Shown one piece after another: positions 7,904 to 16,627 of a stretch of 64,000 bases of DNA. The position numbers and the translations under genes are program-made. Origin of the DNA: Opacimonas immobilis (lineage in GTDB: Bacteria > Pseudomonadota > Gammaproteobacteria > Enterobacterales > Alteromonadaceae). Numbering within the stretch: position 1 is the stretch's first letter; every line of letters begins with the position of its first letter. The stretch lies in the NCBI RefSeq assembly GCF_048282545.1, contig NZ_CP182485.1:620001-684000 (forward strand), written 5' to 3'. A model generated the notes under the pieces. It was not told where the DNA came from, searched no databases, and worked only from the letters and a program-made list of their open reading frames with translations.

Positions 7904-10495
7904 ATGTCTGCATCACTTAGTAAAGAACAACCTAGTTCACAACAAACTACACAAAAAACTACACAAAAAATCATCGTCGTCGGCAACGGTATGGTCGGCC
8001 ATAAGTTTATTGAGACATTAGTGAACAGCCCTGAAGCCGCTCATTTCTCGGTGACGACGTTTTCTGAAGAGCCACGTCTCGCTTACGACCGAGTTCAATT
8101 ATCGAGTTACTTTGCCGGTAAGACCGTCGAGGATTTGATGATGACCTCTGAGGCTTATTACGACGAGCACGGGGTAAAATATTTAATCAATGACAAGGTC
8201 GAGTACATCGACCGCGTAGCCAAAATCATCACCACAGTCAACGGGATCACTGAATCCTACGACAAACTCATCCTAGCGACAGGATCTTTCCCTTTTGTCC
8301 CGCCGATTCCGGGCAAAGACCAAGCACATTGTTTGGTGTATCGCACCATTGAAGATCTCGAGGCCATCACCGCATCCGCTGAACAAAGTGAAGTCGGAGT
8401 AGTTGTGGGCGGTGGTTTACTGGGGCTTGAGTGTGCCAATGCCTTGCATAATCTCAAACTCACCTCGCATGTCGTGGAGTTCGCGCCTCAATTAATGGCC
8501 GTGCAGGTGGACGAAGGGGGCGGTGCCCTGTTACGAGAAAAAATCGAAGCTTTAGGGGTGAGTGTTCACACCGGTAAAAACACCACTGAAATCGTCGCCG
8601 GTGACTCTCGTCGCTATCGCATGAACTTTGCCGATGGCACGCATTTAGAAACGGATATGATTGTATTTTCAGCCGGCATTCGTCCGCAAGATGAGTTAGC
8701 CCGTCAGTTCGATCTTGAGCTCGGCGAGCGTGGTGGCATTGTCATCAATGACCATTGCCAAACCTCCGATCCCGATATCTATGCGATTGGCGAATGCGCG
8801 TTGTGGCAGAATCGGATCTTCGGTCTCGTCGCCCCTGGCTACAGCATGGCCAAAGCCGCCGTGTCTCACTTAACGGGTGGGGACATCCTATTCCAAGGCG
8901 CGGACATGAGTACTAAGCTCAAACTCATGGGCGTGGATGTGGGCAGTATCGGCGATACCCATGCGCGCACGGAAGGCGCGTTAACCTATACCTATTTTAA
9001 TCAACCAGAAGGGGTGTACAAACGCCTTGTAGTATCCCCAGATAACACCAAGTTACTCGGTGCAGTACTGATTGGTGATACCGACAATTACGGGACGTTA
9101 TTACCGATGATGTTAGAAGGCATGGACTTGCCTGAACAACCAGAAACGCTGATTTTACCTGCCATAGAAGGCGTAGACAGTGCACTAGGTGTGGCAGCAT
9201 TACCCGATTCCGCGCAAATTTGTTCATGCCACGACGTCTCCAAAGGCGATATCGCCGCAGCCGTTGCCGATGGCGCGACCGATGTTGCCAGTTTGAAATC
9301 TTGCACCAAAGCAGGCACAGGTTGTGGCGGTTGTGTCACCATGATGGGACAGGTGCTTAACAGTGAATTAGAAAAAATGGGCGTCGAAGTCAACGACCAT
9401 CTTTGTGAGCACTTTGCATACTCGCGCCAAGAGTTGTTCGATATTATTCGCACCAAAAAAATCCGCACTTTTGCCGAACTCATCGAGCAATATGGTTCAG
9501 GCATGGGTTGTATGACTTGTAAACCGGCCGTTGGCTCGATGCTGGCAACCTATTGGAACGAGTATGTCCTAGCGGATGACCATATTCATCTGCAGGACAC
9601 CAACGATATTTTTTTGGCGAATATGCAAAAAGACGGCACCTACTCAGTGGTGCCTAGAATCGCCGCAGGTGAAATTACCCCCGACGGTTTGATCACGCTC
9701 GGTGAAATTGGCAAAAAATACGACCTCTACACCAAAATCACCGGCGGTCAGCGGATTGATTTTTTTGGCGCGCAATTGCACGAACTTCCCATGATTTGGC
9801 AAGAACTTACCGATGCAGGGTTTGAAACCGGTCATGCCTATGGCAAATCTCTGCGCACCGTCAAATCATGTGTCGGCAGCACTTGGTGTCGGTACGGTAT
9901 GCTGGATTCGGTTTCCATGGCCGTCTTATTAGAAATGCGCTACAAAGGCTTGCGCTCACCACACAAACTCAAAATGGCGGTCTCAGGGTGCACCCGCGAG
10001 TGCGCCGAAGCACAAGGCAAGGACATTGGTGTGATCGCCACGGATAAAGGTTGGAACTTATATGTCTGTGGTAACGGTGGGATGAAACCCCGTCACGCTG
10101 ATTTATTTGCGTCCGATCTCGATGACACGACCTTGTTGCAATACATTGATCGCATCTTGATGTTTTATTGCCGTACCGCGGACCGCCTACAGCGTACTTC
10201 AACTTGGATGGACAATATGGAAGGTGGCTTAGCGTATCTCAAGAGTGTCATCATCGATGATAAATTGGCTATTGGTGCTGAGTTAGAGGCGGACATGGCG
10301 CGTGTCATTGACACCTACGAATGCGAATGGAAAAAAACTTTGCAATCACCTGAGCGTTTAAAGCGTTTTGCCCATTTTATTAACTCGGATGCGACCGATG
10401 ATAGCTTAGCCTATGAACCAGACCGCGGTCAGAATAAAGCGCGCATTGCAACCAAACCCGTTGCAGAGCTGATTCCAATTACCGTTGCCAAATAA
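7904..10495 (+). CDS. nirB: Assimilatory nitrite reductase NAD(P)H large subunit
   Basis: Reduces nitrite to ammonium in the cytoplasm with electrons from NAD(P)H. Domains in order: an FAD/NAD(P)-binding region (GNGMVGHKFIE near the N-terminus, VVVGGGLLGLECANAL around 170), a BFD-like [2Fe-2S] segment (CSCHDV...CGGC, about 442-480), and the siroheme/[4Fe-4S] C-terminal half with CVGSTWCRYG and CTRECAEAQGKD...CGNGG. The 863-residue length fits the family. ATG at 7904 is chosen over TTG at 7874 because AGAGGA lies 9 bases before it. First gene of nirBD, with a sigma-54 promoter and an ANTAR-type leader. Confidence 0.95.
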   Translation: MSASLSKEQPSSQQTTQKTTQKIIVVGNGMVGHKFIETLVNSPEAAHFSVTTFSEEPRLAYDRVQLSSYFAGKTVEDLMMTSEAYYDEHGVKYLINDKVEYIDRVAKIITTVNGITESYDKLILATGSFPFVPPIPGKDQAHCLVYRTIEDLEAITASAEQSEVGVVVGGGLLGLECANALHNLKLTSHVVEFAPQLMAVQVDEGGGALLREKIEALGVSVHTGKNTTEIVAGDSRRYRMNFADGTHLETDMIVFSAGIRPQDELARQFDLELGERGGIVINDHCQTSDPDIYAIGECALWQNRIFGLVAPGYSMAKAAVSHLTGGDILFQGADMSTKLKLMGVDVGSIGDTHARTEGALTYTYFNQPEGVYKRLVVSPDNTKLLGAVLIGDTDNYGTLLPMMLEGMDLPEQPETLILPAIEGVDSALGVAALPDSAQICSCHDVSKGDIAAAVADGATDVASLKSCTKAGTGCGGCVTMMGQVLNSELEKMGVEVNDHLCEHFAYSRQELFDIIRTKKIRTFAELIEQYGSGMGCMTCKPAVGSMLATYWNEYVLADDHIHLQDTNDIFLANMQKDGTYSVVPRIAAGEITPDGLITLGEIGKKYDLYTKITGGQRIDFFGAQLHELPMIWQELTDAGFETGHAYGKSLRTVKSCVGSTWCRYGMLDSVSMAVLLEMRYKGLRSPHKLKMAVSGCTRECAEAQGKDIGVIATDKGWNLYVCGNGGMKPRHADLFASDLDDTTLLQYIDRILMFYCRTADRLQRTSTWMDNMEGGLAYLKSVIIDDKLAIGAELEADMARVIDTYECEWKKTLQSPERLKRFAHFINSDATDDSLAYEPDRGQNKARIATKPVAELIPITVAK

Positions 10496-10527
10496 CGCCT
10501 GGATCAAACACATTAAGGAGCCAAACT

Positions 10528-10869
10528 ATGTTAGCCAATTCACCACAAAACGACCTTTGGGAAACTGTATGCACGCTAGATGACATCACGCCATTTACTG
10601 GCGTGTGTGCGCTTGTCGGTAAGGAACAAGTTGCCATTTTTCGCACGAGCGAAGATCAATTATACGCGGTACAAAACTACTGCCCACACGGTAAAGCAAG
10701 CGTTTTATCGCGAGGTTTAGTCGGCACCATTGGCGAGCAAATCGTCGTAGCCAGCCCCTTGTACAAACAGCAATACAACTTAGTCACTGGAGAGTGTTTA
10801 GACGATCCAGAGATCAGCCTCAAAACCTTTTCGGTTCGCCTAGAGAATGGGGCCGTGCAGGTTAGGTGA
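10528..10869 (+). CDS. nirD: Nitrite reductase NAD(P)H small subunit
   Basis: Partner of NirB, 113 residues. It has the Rieske-like fold of the NirD family (CPHGKASVLSRGLVG, then ASPLYKQQYNLVTGECL) but lacks the full second Cys-x2-His pair, as usual for NirD, which does not hold a cluster. A good AAGGAG site lies 8 bases before ATG and the gene follows nirB by 32 bases. No separate promoter is evident. Confidence 0.92.
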   Translation: MLANSPQNDLWETVCTLDDITPFTGVCALVGKEQVAIFRTSEDQLYAVQNYCPHGKASVLSRGLVGTIGEQIVVASPLYKQQYNLVTGECLDDPEISLKTFSVRLENGAVQVR

Positions 10870-10928
10870 GTGGACAGATAACCCTCATTACCGATCGTTA
10901 GAACAGCATACAAGTACAAGTCAATTTG

Positions 10929-10943
10929 ATAACATTTTGTTAT
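10929..10943. promoter_or_regulatory. Inverted repeat upstream of higBA, candidate operator
   Basis: ATAACA-TTT-TGTTAT is a perfect 6-bp inverted repeat about 30 bases before the toxin start. Antitoxins of this class bind such repeats to repress their own operon. Assignment is from position and symmetry only. Confidence 0.4.
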
Positions 10944-10971
10944 TGATTTTGCCACGCCTAACTATTCGGTA

Positions 10972-11304
10972 ATGAAAACATTCAAATTTATCAATAACCA
11001 ATCCAAGAAAGAATTCTTAGCATTACCGTCCAAAACTAGAAAACGTTTCGCCAATGATCTCAATGCGATTTGCCAAAACAAACTACCATTTAGCAAGTTC
11101 AAACACCTCAAAGAAAGTGTTGGAGTGGGAGCGGTAGAGTTGATTGAAAACGGCAGGCCTGCTTATAGAACGATTTATGTGGCAAAATTTTCAGATGCCG
11201 TTTTCATTCTTCACTCCTTTACCAAGACAACCAATGGCGTCGACAAACAGGCTTTAGATACTGCAAAAAAAAGGTACAAGCTCATGAAAAAGTTAACACC
11301 TTAA
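10972..11304 (+). CDS. HigB/Gp49-like toxin of a type II toxin-antitoxin pair
   Basis: A 110-residue protein of the RelE-superfamily branch related to phage Gp49 and HigB, which in studied members cleaves mRNA at the ribosome. Typical features are the central GAVELIENGRPAYRTIYVAKF strand region and the C-terminal helix FTKTTNGVDKQALDTAKKRYK. It is followed 70 bases later by an XRE antitoxin, the toxin-first order of higBA. The module sits between nirD and nrtA and splits two nitrogen transcription units, suggesting insertion into an older cluster. Activity is inferred. Confidence 0.8.
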   Translation: MKTFKFINNQSKKEFLALPSKTRKRFANDLNAICQNKLPFSKFKHLKESVGVGAVELIENGRPAYRTIYVAKFSDAVFILHSFTKTTNGVDKQALDTAKKRYKLMKKLTP

Positions 11305-11374
11305 TATATCAGCGCTTGTATATATATCAATATAGGAATATCATCAAAAGACTTTATTAAATGAGAAACTAATC

Positions 11375-11683
11375 ATGATCCTCGAATTTTCAAACATTTT
11401 TGATTCAATCACTGACGACAAAGCTGAAGCATCAGAACTACAAACTCGTTCTGACTTAATGATTGCAATCCGGGACATCATCAAAGCAAATGGATGGACC
11501 CAAGTCCAGGCGGCGAAACACCTTGGTTTGACACAGCCCAGAGTGAGCGATCTAGTCAATGGCCGTATTGAAAAATTCAGCATCGACAAGTTGATGAACT
11601 GCCTATATCAAGTTGGGTTCCGATTTAAACCGGTGTATCAAAACAACACTCTCACCATGACTGTGGAAAAAGTCTCGCTTTAA
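11375..11683 (+). CDS. XRE-family antitoxin, HigA-like
   Basis: A 102-residue protein with one helix-turn-helix domain (about residues 28-68: MIAIRDIIKANGWTQVQAAK followed by HLGLTQPRVSDLVNG), typical of antitoxins paired with Gp49-like toxins. It should neutralise the upstream toxin and repress the pair. The 70-base gap after the toxin is AT-rich and may hold a secondary promoter for extra antitoxin, which is speculation. Confidence 0.8.
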   Translation: MILEFSNIFDSITDDKAEASELQTRSDLMIAIRDIIKANGWTQVQAAKHLGLTQPRVSDLVNGRIEKFSIDKLMNCLYQVGFRFKPVYQNNTLTMTVEKVSL

Positions 11684-11787
11684 CTCGCGCCCCATAACAG
11701 TGCACACCTGCCCCAGCAGGACTCAATCAAATCGCCCTCCTTCGTTCATACAAACATAAAACATAACAAAAACAGTATCTTACAACA

Positions 11788-11803
11788 TGGCACCATATCT
11801 GCT
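11788..11803 (+). promoter_or_regulatory. Sigma-54 promoter for the nrt-mod-moa operon
   Basis: TGGCACCATATCTGCT has the invariant GG and GC separated by 10 bases and agrees with the -24/-12 consensus at all but two positions. The start point should fall near 11814, just before the first leader hairpin. I did not find a convincing NtrC palindrome between higA and this element. Confidence 0.65.
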
Positions 11804-11822
11804 AACTCTATTGTAGTTTCAA

Positions 11823-11886
11823 AACACAGTGTTGTGTTCACAGGCAAAGTCGCCACTTCTCGCATCTGCGGGAAGTGGCTTTTTTT
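11823..11886 (+). promoter_or_regulatory. Probable NasT-controlled transcription attenuator in the nrtA leader
   Basis: Hairpin 1: AACAC (11823-11827)/GTGTT (11834-11838), loop AGTGTT. Hairpin 2: GGC (11843-11845)/GCC (11852-11854), loop AAAGTC. Both are six-base loops with A1 and G4, the ANTAR target form. An intrinsic terminator follows: a 12-bp stem at 11852-11863 and 11868-11879 with loop ATCT and a seven-T tract. The right arm of hairpin 2 (11852-11854) is also the base of the terminator stem, so the two cannot form together. NasT binding would then allow read-through into nrtA. Hairpin 2 has only 3 bp, the weak point. Confidence 0.7.
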
Positions 11887-11924
11887 GTTTTGGGCACAGA
11901 CGAATTAGACAATTGGAGATAACC

Positions 11925-13313
11925 ATGTCCCTCAACCATACTCGAGTTGGCAAGCTTGCCAGCAACCTTTTGACCAGTGTTGCAATCGTCACCGCTGCCT
12001 TGTCGTACAGCGCACATGCTGAATTAGGCTACCCTGAAAAAGAAGAGCTGACCTTTGGTTTTATTAAACTCACCGATATGGCGCCGATCGCGGTCGCTTA
12101 TGAAAATGGTTATTTTGAGGACGAAGGTTTGTACGTCACCATCGAAGCGCAAGCCAACTGGAAAGTGCTTTTAGATGGGGTCATTGATGGGCGTTTGGAT
12201 GGTGCTCACATGCTTGCCGGCCAGCCCATCGCCGCCACGATTGGATATGGCACCAAAGCAGAGATCATTACACCGTTCTCAATGGACCTAAACGGCAATG
12301 CCATAACAGTTTCAAATGATATTTGGGAAGAAATGAAACCCAATATTCCAAAGATGGACGACGGACGCCCCGTTCACCCAATCAAAGCAGATGCGCTCAA
12401 ACCCGTTGTGCAAAAATACATAGACAACGGCAAGCCTTTTAACATGGGCATGGTCTTTCCAGTATCGACACACAACTATGAATTGCGTTATTGGTTAGCA
12501 GCGGGGGGAATTCACCCAGGTTATTACGCGCCGCACAAAGGCGACACATCAGGCAAAATTGACGCCCAAGCTTTATTATCTGTAACCCCCCCACCGCAAA
12601 TGCCAGCCACCTTAGAAGCGGGTACTATATACGGTTACTGTGTGGGTGAGCCGTGGAACCAACAAGCCGTATTTAAAGGGATTGGTGTACCCGTCGTCAC
12701 TGATTATGAGATCTGGAAGGACAACCCAGAAAAAGTCTTCGGCATCACCAAAGCCTTCTCTGAAAAATACCCCAACACCACGATTCGCTTAACTCGTGCT
12801 TTGATCCGCGCCGCCATTTGGTTAGATGAGAACAACAACGCCAACCGCAAAGAAGCCGTCAAAATTCTCGCCAAATCAGAATATGTGGGCGCTGACTATG
12901 AAGTGATCGCAAACTCAATGACGGGGACGTTTGAATACGAAAAAGGCGACAAACGCGATGTCCCTGATTTTAATGTGTTCTTCCGTTACAACGCGACCTA
13001 TCCATACTATTCCGATGCGATTTGGTATCTCACACAAATGCGTCGCTGGGGCCAAATCAGTGAAGGCAAATCGGACGATTGGTACCTAGATGTTGCCAAG
13101 AAAGTCTATCGTCCTGACATTTACATGAAAGCAGTTGAATCATTAATTGCAGAAGACATAGTGCCAGCCGCGATGTTTACTAGCCTTGATGGTGTGACAG
13201 GCTTTAGAGCACCGCAAACCCACTTTATTGACAACATCGTCTATGACGGCACTAAGCCCAACGAATACATCGACAAATTCGCCATTGGCTTAAAGTCACA
13301 ACAACAACTGTAA
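11925..13313 (+). CDS. nrtA: Nitrate ABC transporter substrate-binding protein
   Basis: Binds nitrate (or nitrite) in the periplasm for the NrtB/NrtD transporter. From ATG 11925 (GGAG 6 bases upstream) it has 462 residues with an export signal ending SYSAHA. The NrtA/CmpA family hallmark is seen in LTFGFIKLTDMAPIAVAYEN, GRLDGAHMLAGQP, and the long C-terminal half with YPYYSDAIWYLTQMRRWGQI. The frame is open back to 11829 but that would read through the terminator hairpin. First gene of a ten-gene plus-strand unit. A cytoplasmic NasS sensor is related in sequence, but the signal peptide argues for the transporter role. Confidence 0.9.
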   Translation: MSLNHTRVGKLASNLLTSVAIVTAALSYSAHAELGYPEKEELTFGFIKLTDMAPIAVAYENGYFEDEGLYVTIEAQANWKVLLDGVIDGRLDGAHMLAGQPIAATIGYGTKAEIITPFSMDLNGNAITVSNDIWEEMKPNIPKMDDGRPVHPIKADALKPVVQKYIDNGKPFNMGMVFPVSTHNYELRYWLAAGGIHPGYYAPHKGDTSGKIDAQALLSVTPPPQMPATLEAGTIYGYCVGEPWNQQAVFKGIGVPVVTDYEIWKDNPEKVFGITKAFSEKYPNTTIRLTRALIRAAIWLDENNNANRKEAVKILAKSEYVGADYEVIANSMTGTFEYEKGDKRDVPDFNVFFRYNATYPYYSDAIWYLTQMRRWGQISEGKSDDWYLDVAKKVYRPDIYMKAVESLIAEDIVPAAMFTSLDGVTGFRAPQTHFIDNIVYDGTKPNEYIDKFAIGLKSQQQL

Positions 13314-13371
13314 CAAACTGGGAGCAGGTGCGGTGCGGTGCACCTACCTGCTCAAGCAGTGAGGAATTCCC

Positions 13372-14370
13372 ATGCCAAATATTATTTCTGATTTTACGAC
13401 CTCACGTTACGACGTGGGCTTTCAGGCAAAATTGCCACCAGTGTTACAAACATTCATCAAATCTGTCAGCTTGCCCATTTTGGGGCTTGCGGTGTTTATT
13501 TTGCTCTGGTCATTTGGTGCCAGCAAAATTGACACATCGCTAGGTAAATTCCCTGGCCCACAAGCGGTAGCCGAACAAGTTGTGAATCTCATTGATGAGC
13601 ATCAAGCTTCTCGCGCTAAGGAAGCCGCTTTTTATGAACGTCAAGAACAACGCAATGCCGACCGCATAGCCAAAGATCCCAACTATGTTCCCAAAACACG
13701 CGCCTTCACCGGAAAAGAAACTTTCATCGACCAAATTGGCACAAGCTTAGTGACAGTGATGAGCGGGTTTGTGCTCGCCGCCGTCATCGCCATTCCTCTT
13801 GGTATAGCCATTGGCCTGAGTAAGTCTCTGAACACGGCCATCAACCCGATTATTCAGATTTTTAAGCCAGTGTCCCCTTTGGCCTGGTTGCCACTGGTGA
13901 CCATGGTGGTCAGTGCCTTGTATGTCAGTACTGACCCTATGTTTGCCAAATCTTACATCGTCTCTTTGATCACTGTGACCTTGTGTTGTTTGTGGCCAAT
14001 GGTCATGAATACCTCGGTGGGCGTCGCGTCACTGAATTCGGACTGGACCAACGTGTCTCGTGTCTTGCGCTTACCCACCTTGACTCACATTCGCAAAATC
14101 GTACTGCCCGCCTCAGTACCAGCGATTTTTACTGGGATGCGTTTATCGCTAGGGATCGCATGGATGGTGCTTATCGCCGCTGAAATGCTCGCGCAAAACC
14201 CTGGCTTAGGCAAATTTGTGTGGGATGAATTCCAAAACGGTAGCTCCTCTTCACTGAGCCGCATTATGACCGCCGTCATTGTGATTGGCATCATCGGCTT
14301 TATGCTCGACCGTTCAATGCTCCTGTTACAACGCTGGTTGTCGTGGGACAAATCAACTCAAATTCGCTAG
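13372..14370 (+). CDS. nrtB: Nitrate ABC transporter permease
   Basis: Inner-membrane channel subunit, 332 residues, five or six predicted helices. The cytoplasmic EAA-type loop that contacts the ATPase is LRLPTLTHIRKIVLPASVPA with GMRLSLGIAWMVLIAAEML after it. The hydrophilic stretch at about residues 78-115 (EHQASRAKEAAFYERQEQRN) lies between the first two helices and is common in NrtB. GAGGAA precedes the ATG. It lies 58 bases after nrtA and 9 before nrtD. Confidence 0.9.
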   Translation: MPNIISDFTTSRYDVGFQAKLPPVLQTFIKSVSLPILGLAVFILLWSFGASKIDTSLGKFPGPQAVAEQVVNLIDEHQASRAKEAAFYERQEQRNADRIAKDPNYVPKTRAFTGKETFIDQIGTSLVTVMSGFVLAAVIAIPLGIAIGLSKSLNTAINPIIQIFKPVSPLAWLPLVTMVVSALYVSTDPMFAKSYIVSLITVTLCCLWPMVMNTSVGVASLNSDWTNVSRVLRLPTLTHIRKIVLPASVPAIFTGMRLSLGIAWMVLIAAEMLAQNPGLGKFVWDEFQNGSSSSLSRIMTAVIVIGIIGFMLDRSMLLLQRWLSWDKSTQIR

Positions 14371-14379
14371 GAGACTATC

Positions 14380-15219
14380 ATGGAACCATTATTAAACATC
14401 AGCAAAATCGACATGGTATTTCCCACACCTAAAGGCAATTTTACCGCGCTAAAAGACGTTGACTTACAAATCCAAAAAGGCGAGTTCATCTCGTTAATTG
14501 GTCACTCAGGGTGCGGTAAATCCACTGTGCTCAATGTGGTGGCAGGTCTCTATAACGCGACCAAGGGTGGCGTCATTTTGAGTGGTCGGGAAGTGCTTGA
14601 GCCCGGCCCCGACCGAGCTGTGGTGTTTCAAAACCACTCTTTGTTGCCATGGCTGACCGCTTATCAGAATGTCGAACTTGCCGTGGACCAAGTGTTTGCT
14701 AACAGCAAAACCCCAGCTGAGAAAAAAGACTGGATCGAACACAATCTTAAGCTAGTGCACATGGATCATGCGATGCACAAACGTCCCGATGAGATCTCAG
14801 GCGGGATGAAACAACGTGTGGGTATTGCCCGTGCTTTGGCCATGCAACCCGAAGTGTTACTCATGGACGAACCGTTTGGCGCACTCGATGCGTTAACCCG
14901 GGCGCACATGCAAGACTCGTTAATGGAAATTCAAGAAGAACTGAACAATACCGTGATCATGATCACACACGACGTGGATGAGGCCGTGTTACTTTCAGAT
15001 CGCATCGTGATGATGACGAATGGTCCAGCGGCGACTATAGGTGAAATTCTCCATGTGGATTTACCCAGACCGCGTGAGCGATTAGCGCTGGCAGAAGATC
15101 CACAATACAACCACTATCGCTCTGAGGTATTAACCTTTTTGTATGAAAAACAGCGTAAAGTGGAGCCTATTGCTTCGAAAATAAAGTCAACGGACGCGAA
15201 AAAGGCTGATGTGGCATAA
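14380..15219 (+). CDS. nrtD: Nitrate ABC transporter ATP-binding protein
   Basis: ATPase of the nitrate importer, 279 residues: Walker A GHSGCGKST, signature SGGMKQRVGIARAL, Walker B VLLMDEPFGALD and switch His in ITHDVDEAV. There is no fused binding-protein domain, so it is the short NrtD form rather than NrtC. Its last 11 bases overlap the start of modA, joining nitrate uptake and molybdate uptake in one transcript. Confidence 0.9.
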   Translation: MEPLLNISKIDMVFPTPKGNFTALKDVDLQIQKGEFISLIGHSGCGKSTVLNVVAGLYNATKGGVILSGREVLEPGPDRAVVFQNHSLLPWLTAYQNVELAVDQVFANSKTPAEKKDWIEHNLKLVHMDHAMHKRPDEISGGMKQRVGIARALAMQPEVLLMDEPFGALDALTRAHMQDSLMEIQEELNNTVIMITHDVDEAVLLSDRIVMMTNGPAATIGEILHVDLPRPRERLALAEDPQYNHYRSEVLTFLYEKQRKVEPIASKIKSTDAKKADVA

Positions 15220-15943
15220 CCTTTATATTGGCTTATTCCTCAGTTTCCTTTTGGCAGGGAATGCTTGCGGTCGATCACTCAAAGTGGCGGTCGCAAGCAA
15301 TTTTCAACAAGCTGCACATATCATCGGTGAAGAATTTACCCGTCAACACGGGATTGACGTTGACCTGATACCAGGTGCAAGCGGTGTGTTGTATGCTCAG
15401 ATCCAACAAGGCGCGCCCTATGACGTGTTTTTGTCCGCGGATATGGCCTATCCTCAGGCATTGAGTGATAGACAGCTTGCTTCAACCCCTCAGATCTACG
15501 CCGTTGGGCAACTGGTGTTGTGGACACCAAAGCGTCCACCCGTTGTAAATCATCAACAAACCAAAACCTTGGTGATTGCCGATCCTCAACTCGCTCCTTA
15601 TGGGCGCGCGGGGCAAGCCATTATTACTGCTCAAGATCATTCCAATATCCGCATTGTCCACGCACACAATATCAACCATGCGTTTAAGTTAATTGAAGGC
15701 GGGCATGCTGATGGTGGCTATATCGCTTTAAGTCAGCTGCGTTTCGCCCAAGCCCAAGGTAATACAACCAGCACCACCGAGTATTTCAGCGTGATCGCAG
15801 CAGAGCATCACCCCTCTCTTGAACAAGGTGCGACCATTGTCGCAAACAGCAAACAGCCAAAACTGGCACAAAAATTTCTTACTTTTCTACTCGCGCCTGA
15901 ACAACAGGCATATTTGTATCGCATGGGATACGCACAACAGTAG
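15209..15943 (+). CDS. modA: Molybdate ABC transporter substrate-binding protein
   Basis: Periplasmic molybdate-binding protein, 244 residues with an N-terminal signal peptide (about 21 residues, through NACG). Family features: KVAVASNFQQAA, PGASGVLYAQIQQGAPYDVF and SADMAYPQAL, which hold the oxyanion. It overlaps nrtD by 11 bases and is followed by modB after 9. Molybdate is required for the NasA cofactor, which explains its place here. Confidence 0.92.
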   Translation: MWHNLYIGLFLSFLLAGNACGRSLKVAVASNFQQAAHIIGEEFTRQHGIDVDLIPGASGVLYAQIQQGAPYDVFLSADMAYPQALSDRQLASTPQIYAVGQLVLWTPKRPPVVNHQQTKTLVIADPQLAPYGRAGQAIITAQDHSNIRIVHAHNINHAFKLIEGGHADGGYIALSQLRFAQAQGNTTSTTEYFSVIAAEHHPSLEQGATIVANSKQPKLAQKFLTFLLAPEQQAYLYRMGYAQQ

Positions 15944-15952
15944 AGAAATATC

Positions 15953-16627
15953 ATGGTAACCCCGCATTCTGCCTTACTTGTGAGCCTCACGCTTGCTGTT
16001 TGCACGGTGGTGATTTTGTTGATCATCTGCCTACCCGCTGCGTGGTGGCTTGCACAATATCGGGGCAAAGCCAAATCTCTATTGCAAACATTGATTACAT
16101 TACCTTTGGTCTTGCCACCAACGGTATTGGGATTTTATCTATTGGTATTATTAGCACCCAACAGTTATTTGGGTCAATTTTGGCAAACTCTGACTGGCTC
16201 AACTTTGGCGTTTAGTTTCAGTGGGATATTATTAGGCTCGCTCATTTACTCTTTGCCCTTTGTCATGCAACCCTTAATTCAAGCATTACAACAAACGGGG
16301 TTGGCTTATTATCAGGTAATGCAAAGTCTAGGGGTGCCTCGTTGGCGTTGCATCTTATTCCACGTACTGCCTGTCTGCAAAGCCAGCATTATCACCGCTG
16401 CTACTTTAGGTTTTGCTCACACCATGGGCGAGTTTGGCCTCATTTTATTAATTGGGGGCAATATCCCCGGTGAAACGCGTGTGTTATCCGTTGAGCTATA
16501 TAACCAAATTATGGTGCTAGATTATGCCAGTGCGCATCAAAGTGCCCTATTACTGCTGGTGACCAGCGCCTTGAGCTTATGGCTATTGTATTGGTTAAAC
16601 CCCCAACATTCGATGGTCAAGCTATGA
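15953..16627 (+). CDS. modB: Molybdate ABC transporter permease
   Basis: Inner-membrane subunit of 224 residues with about five helices. ITLPLVLPPTVLGFYLLVLL and the EAA loop (MQSLGVPRWRCILFHVLP) followed by GFAHTMGEFGLILLIGGNIP are diagnostic of ModB. The stop codon overlaps the modC start (ATGA). Confidence 0.93.
   Translation: MVTPHSALLVSLTLAVCTVVILLIICLPAAWWLAQYRGKAKSLLQTLITLPLVLPPTVLGFYLLVLLAPNSYLGQFWQTLTGSTLAFSFSGILLGSLIYSLPFVMQPLIQALQQTGLAYYQVMQSLGVPRWRCILFHVLPVCKASIITAATLGFAHTMGEFGLILLIGGNIPGETRVLSVELYNQIMVLDYASAHQSALLLLVTSALSLWLLYWLNPQHSMVKL

Noticed and set aside
11684..11787. NtrC enhancer upstream of the nrtA sigma-54 promoter
   Set aside because: TGCACACC near 11699 gives only half of the palindrome; the right arm does not match.
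11829..11924. N-terminal extension of nrtA
   Set aside because: It would translate the hairpin and terminator region; ATG 11925 has a good ribosome-binding site and starts the signal peptide.
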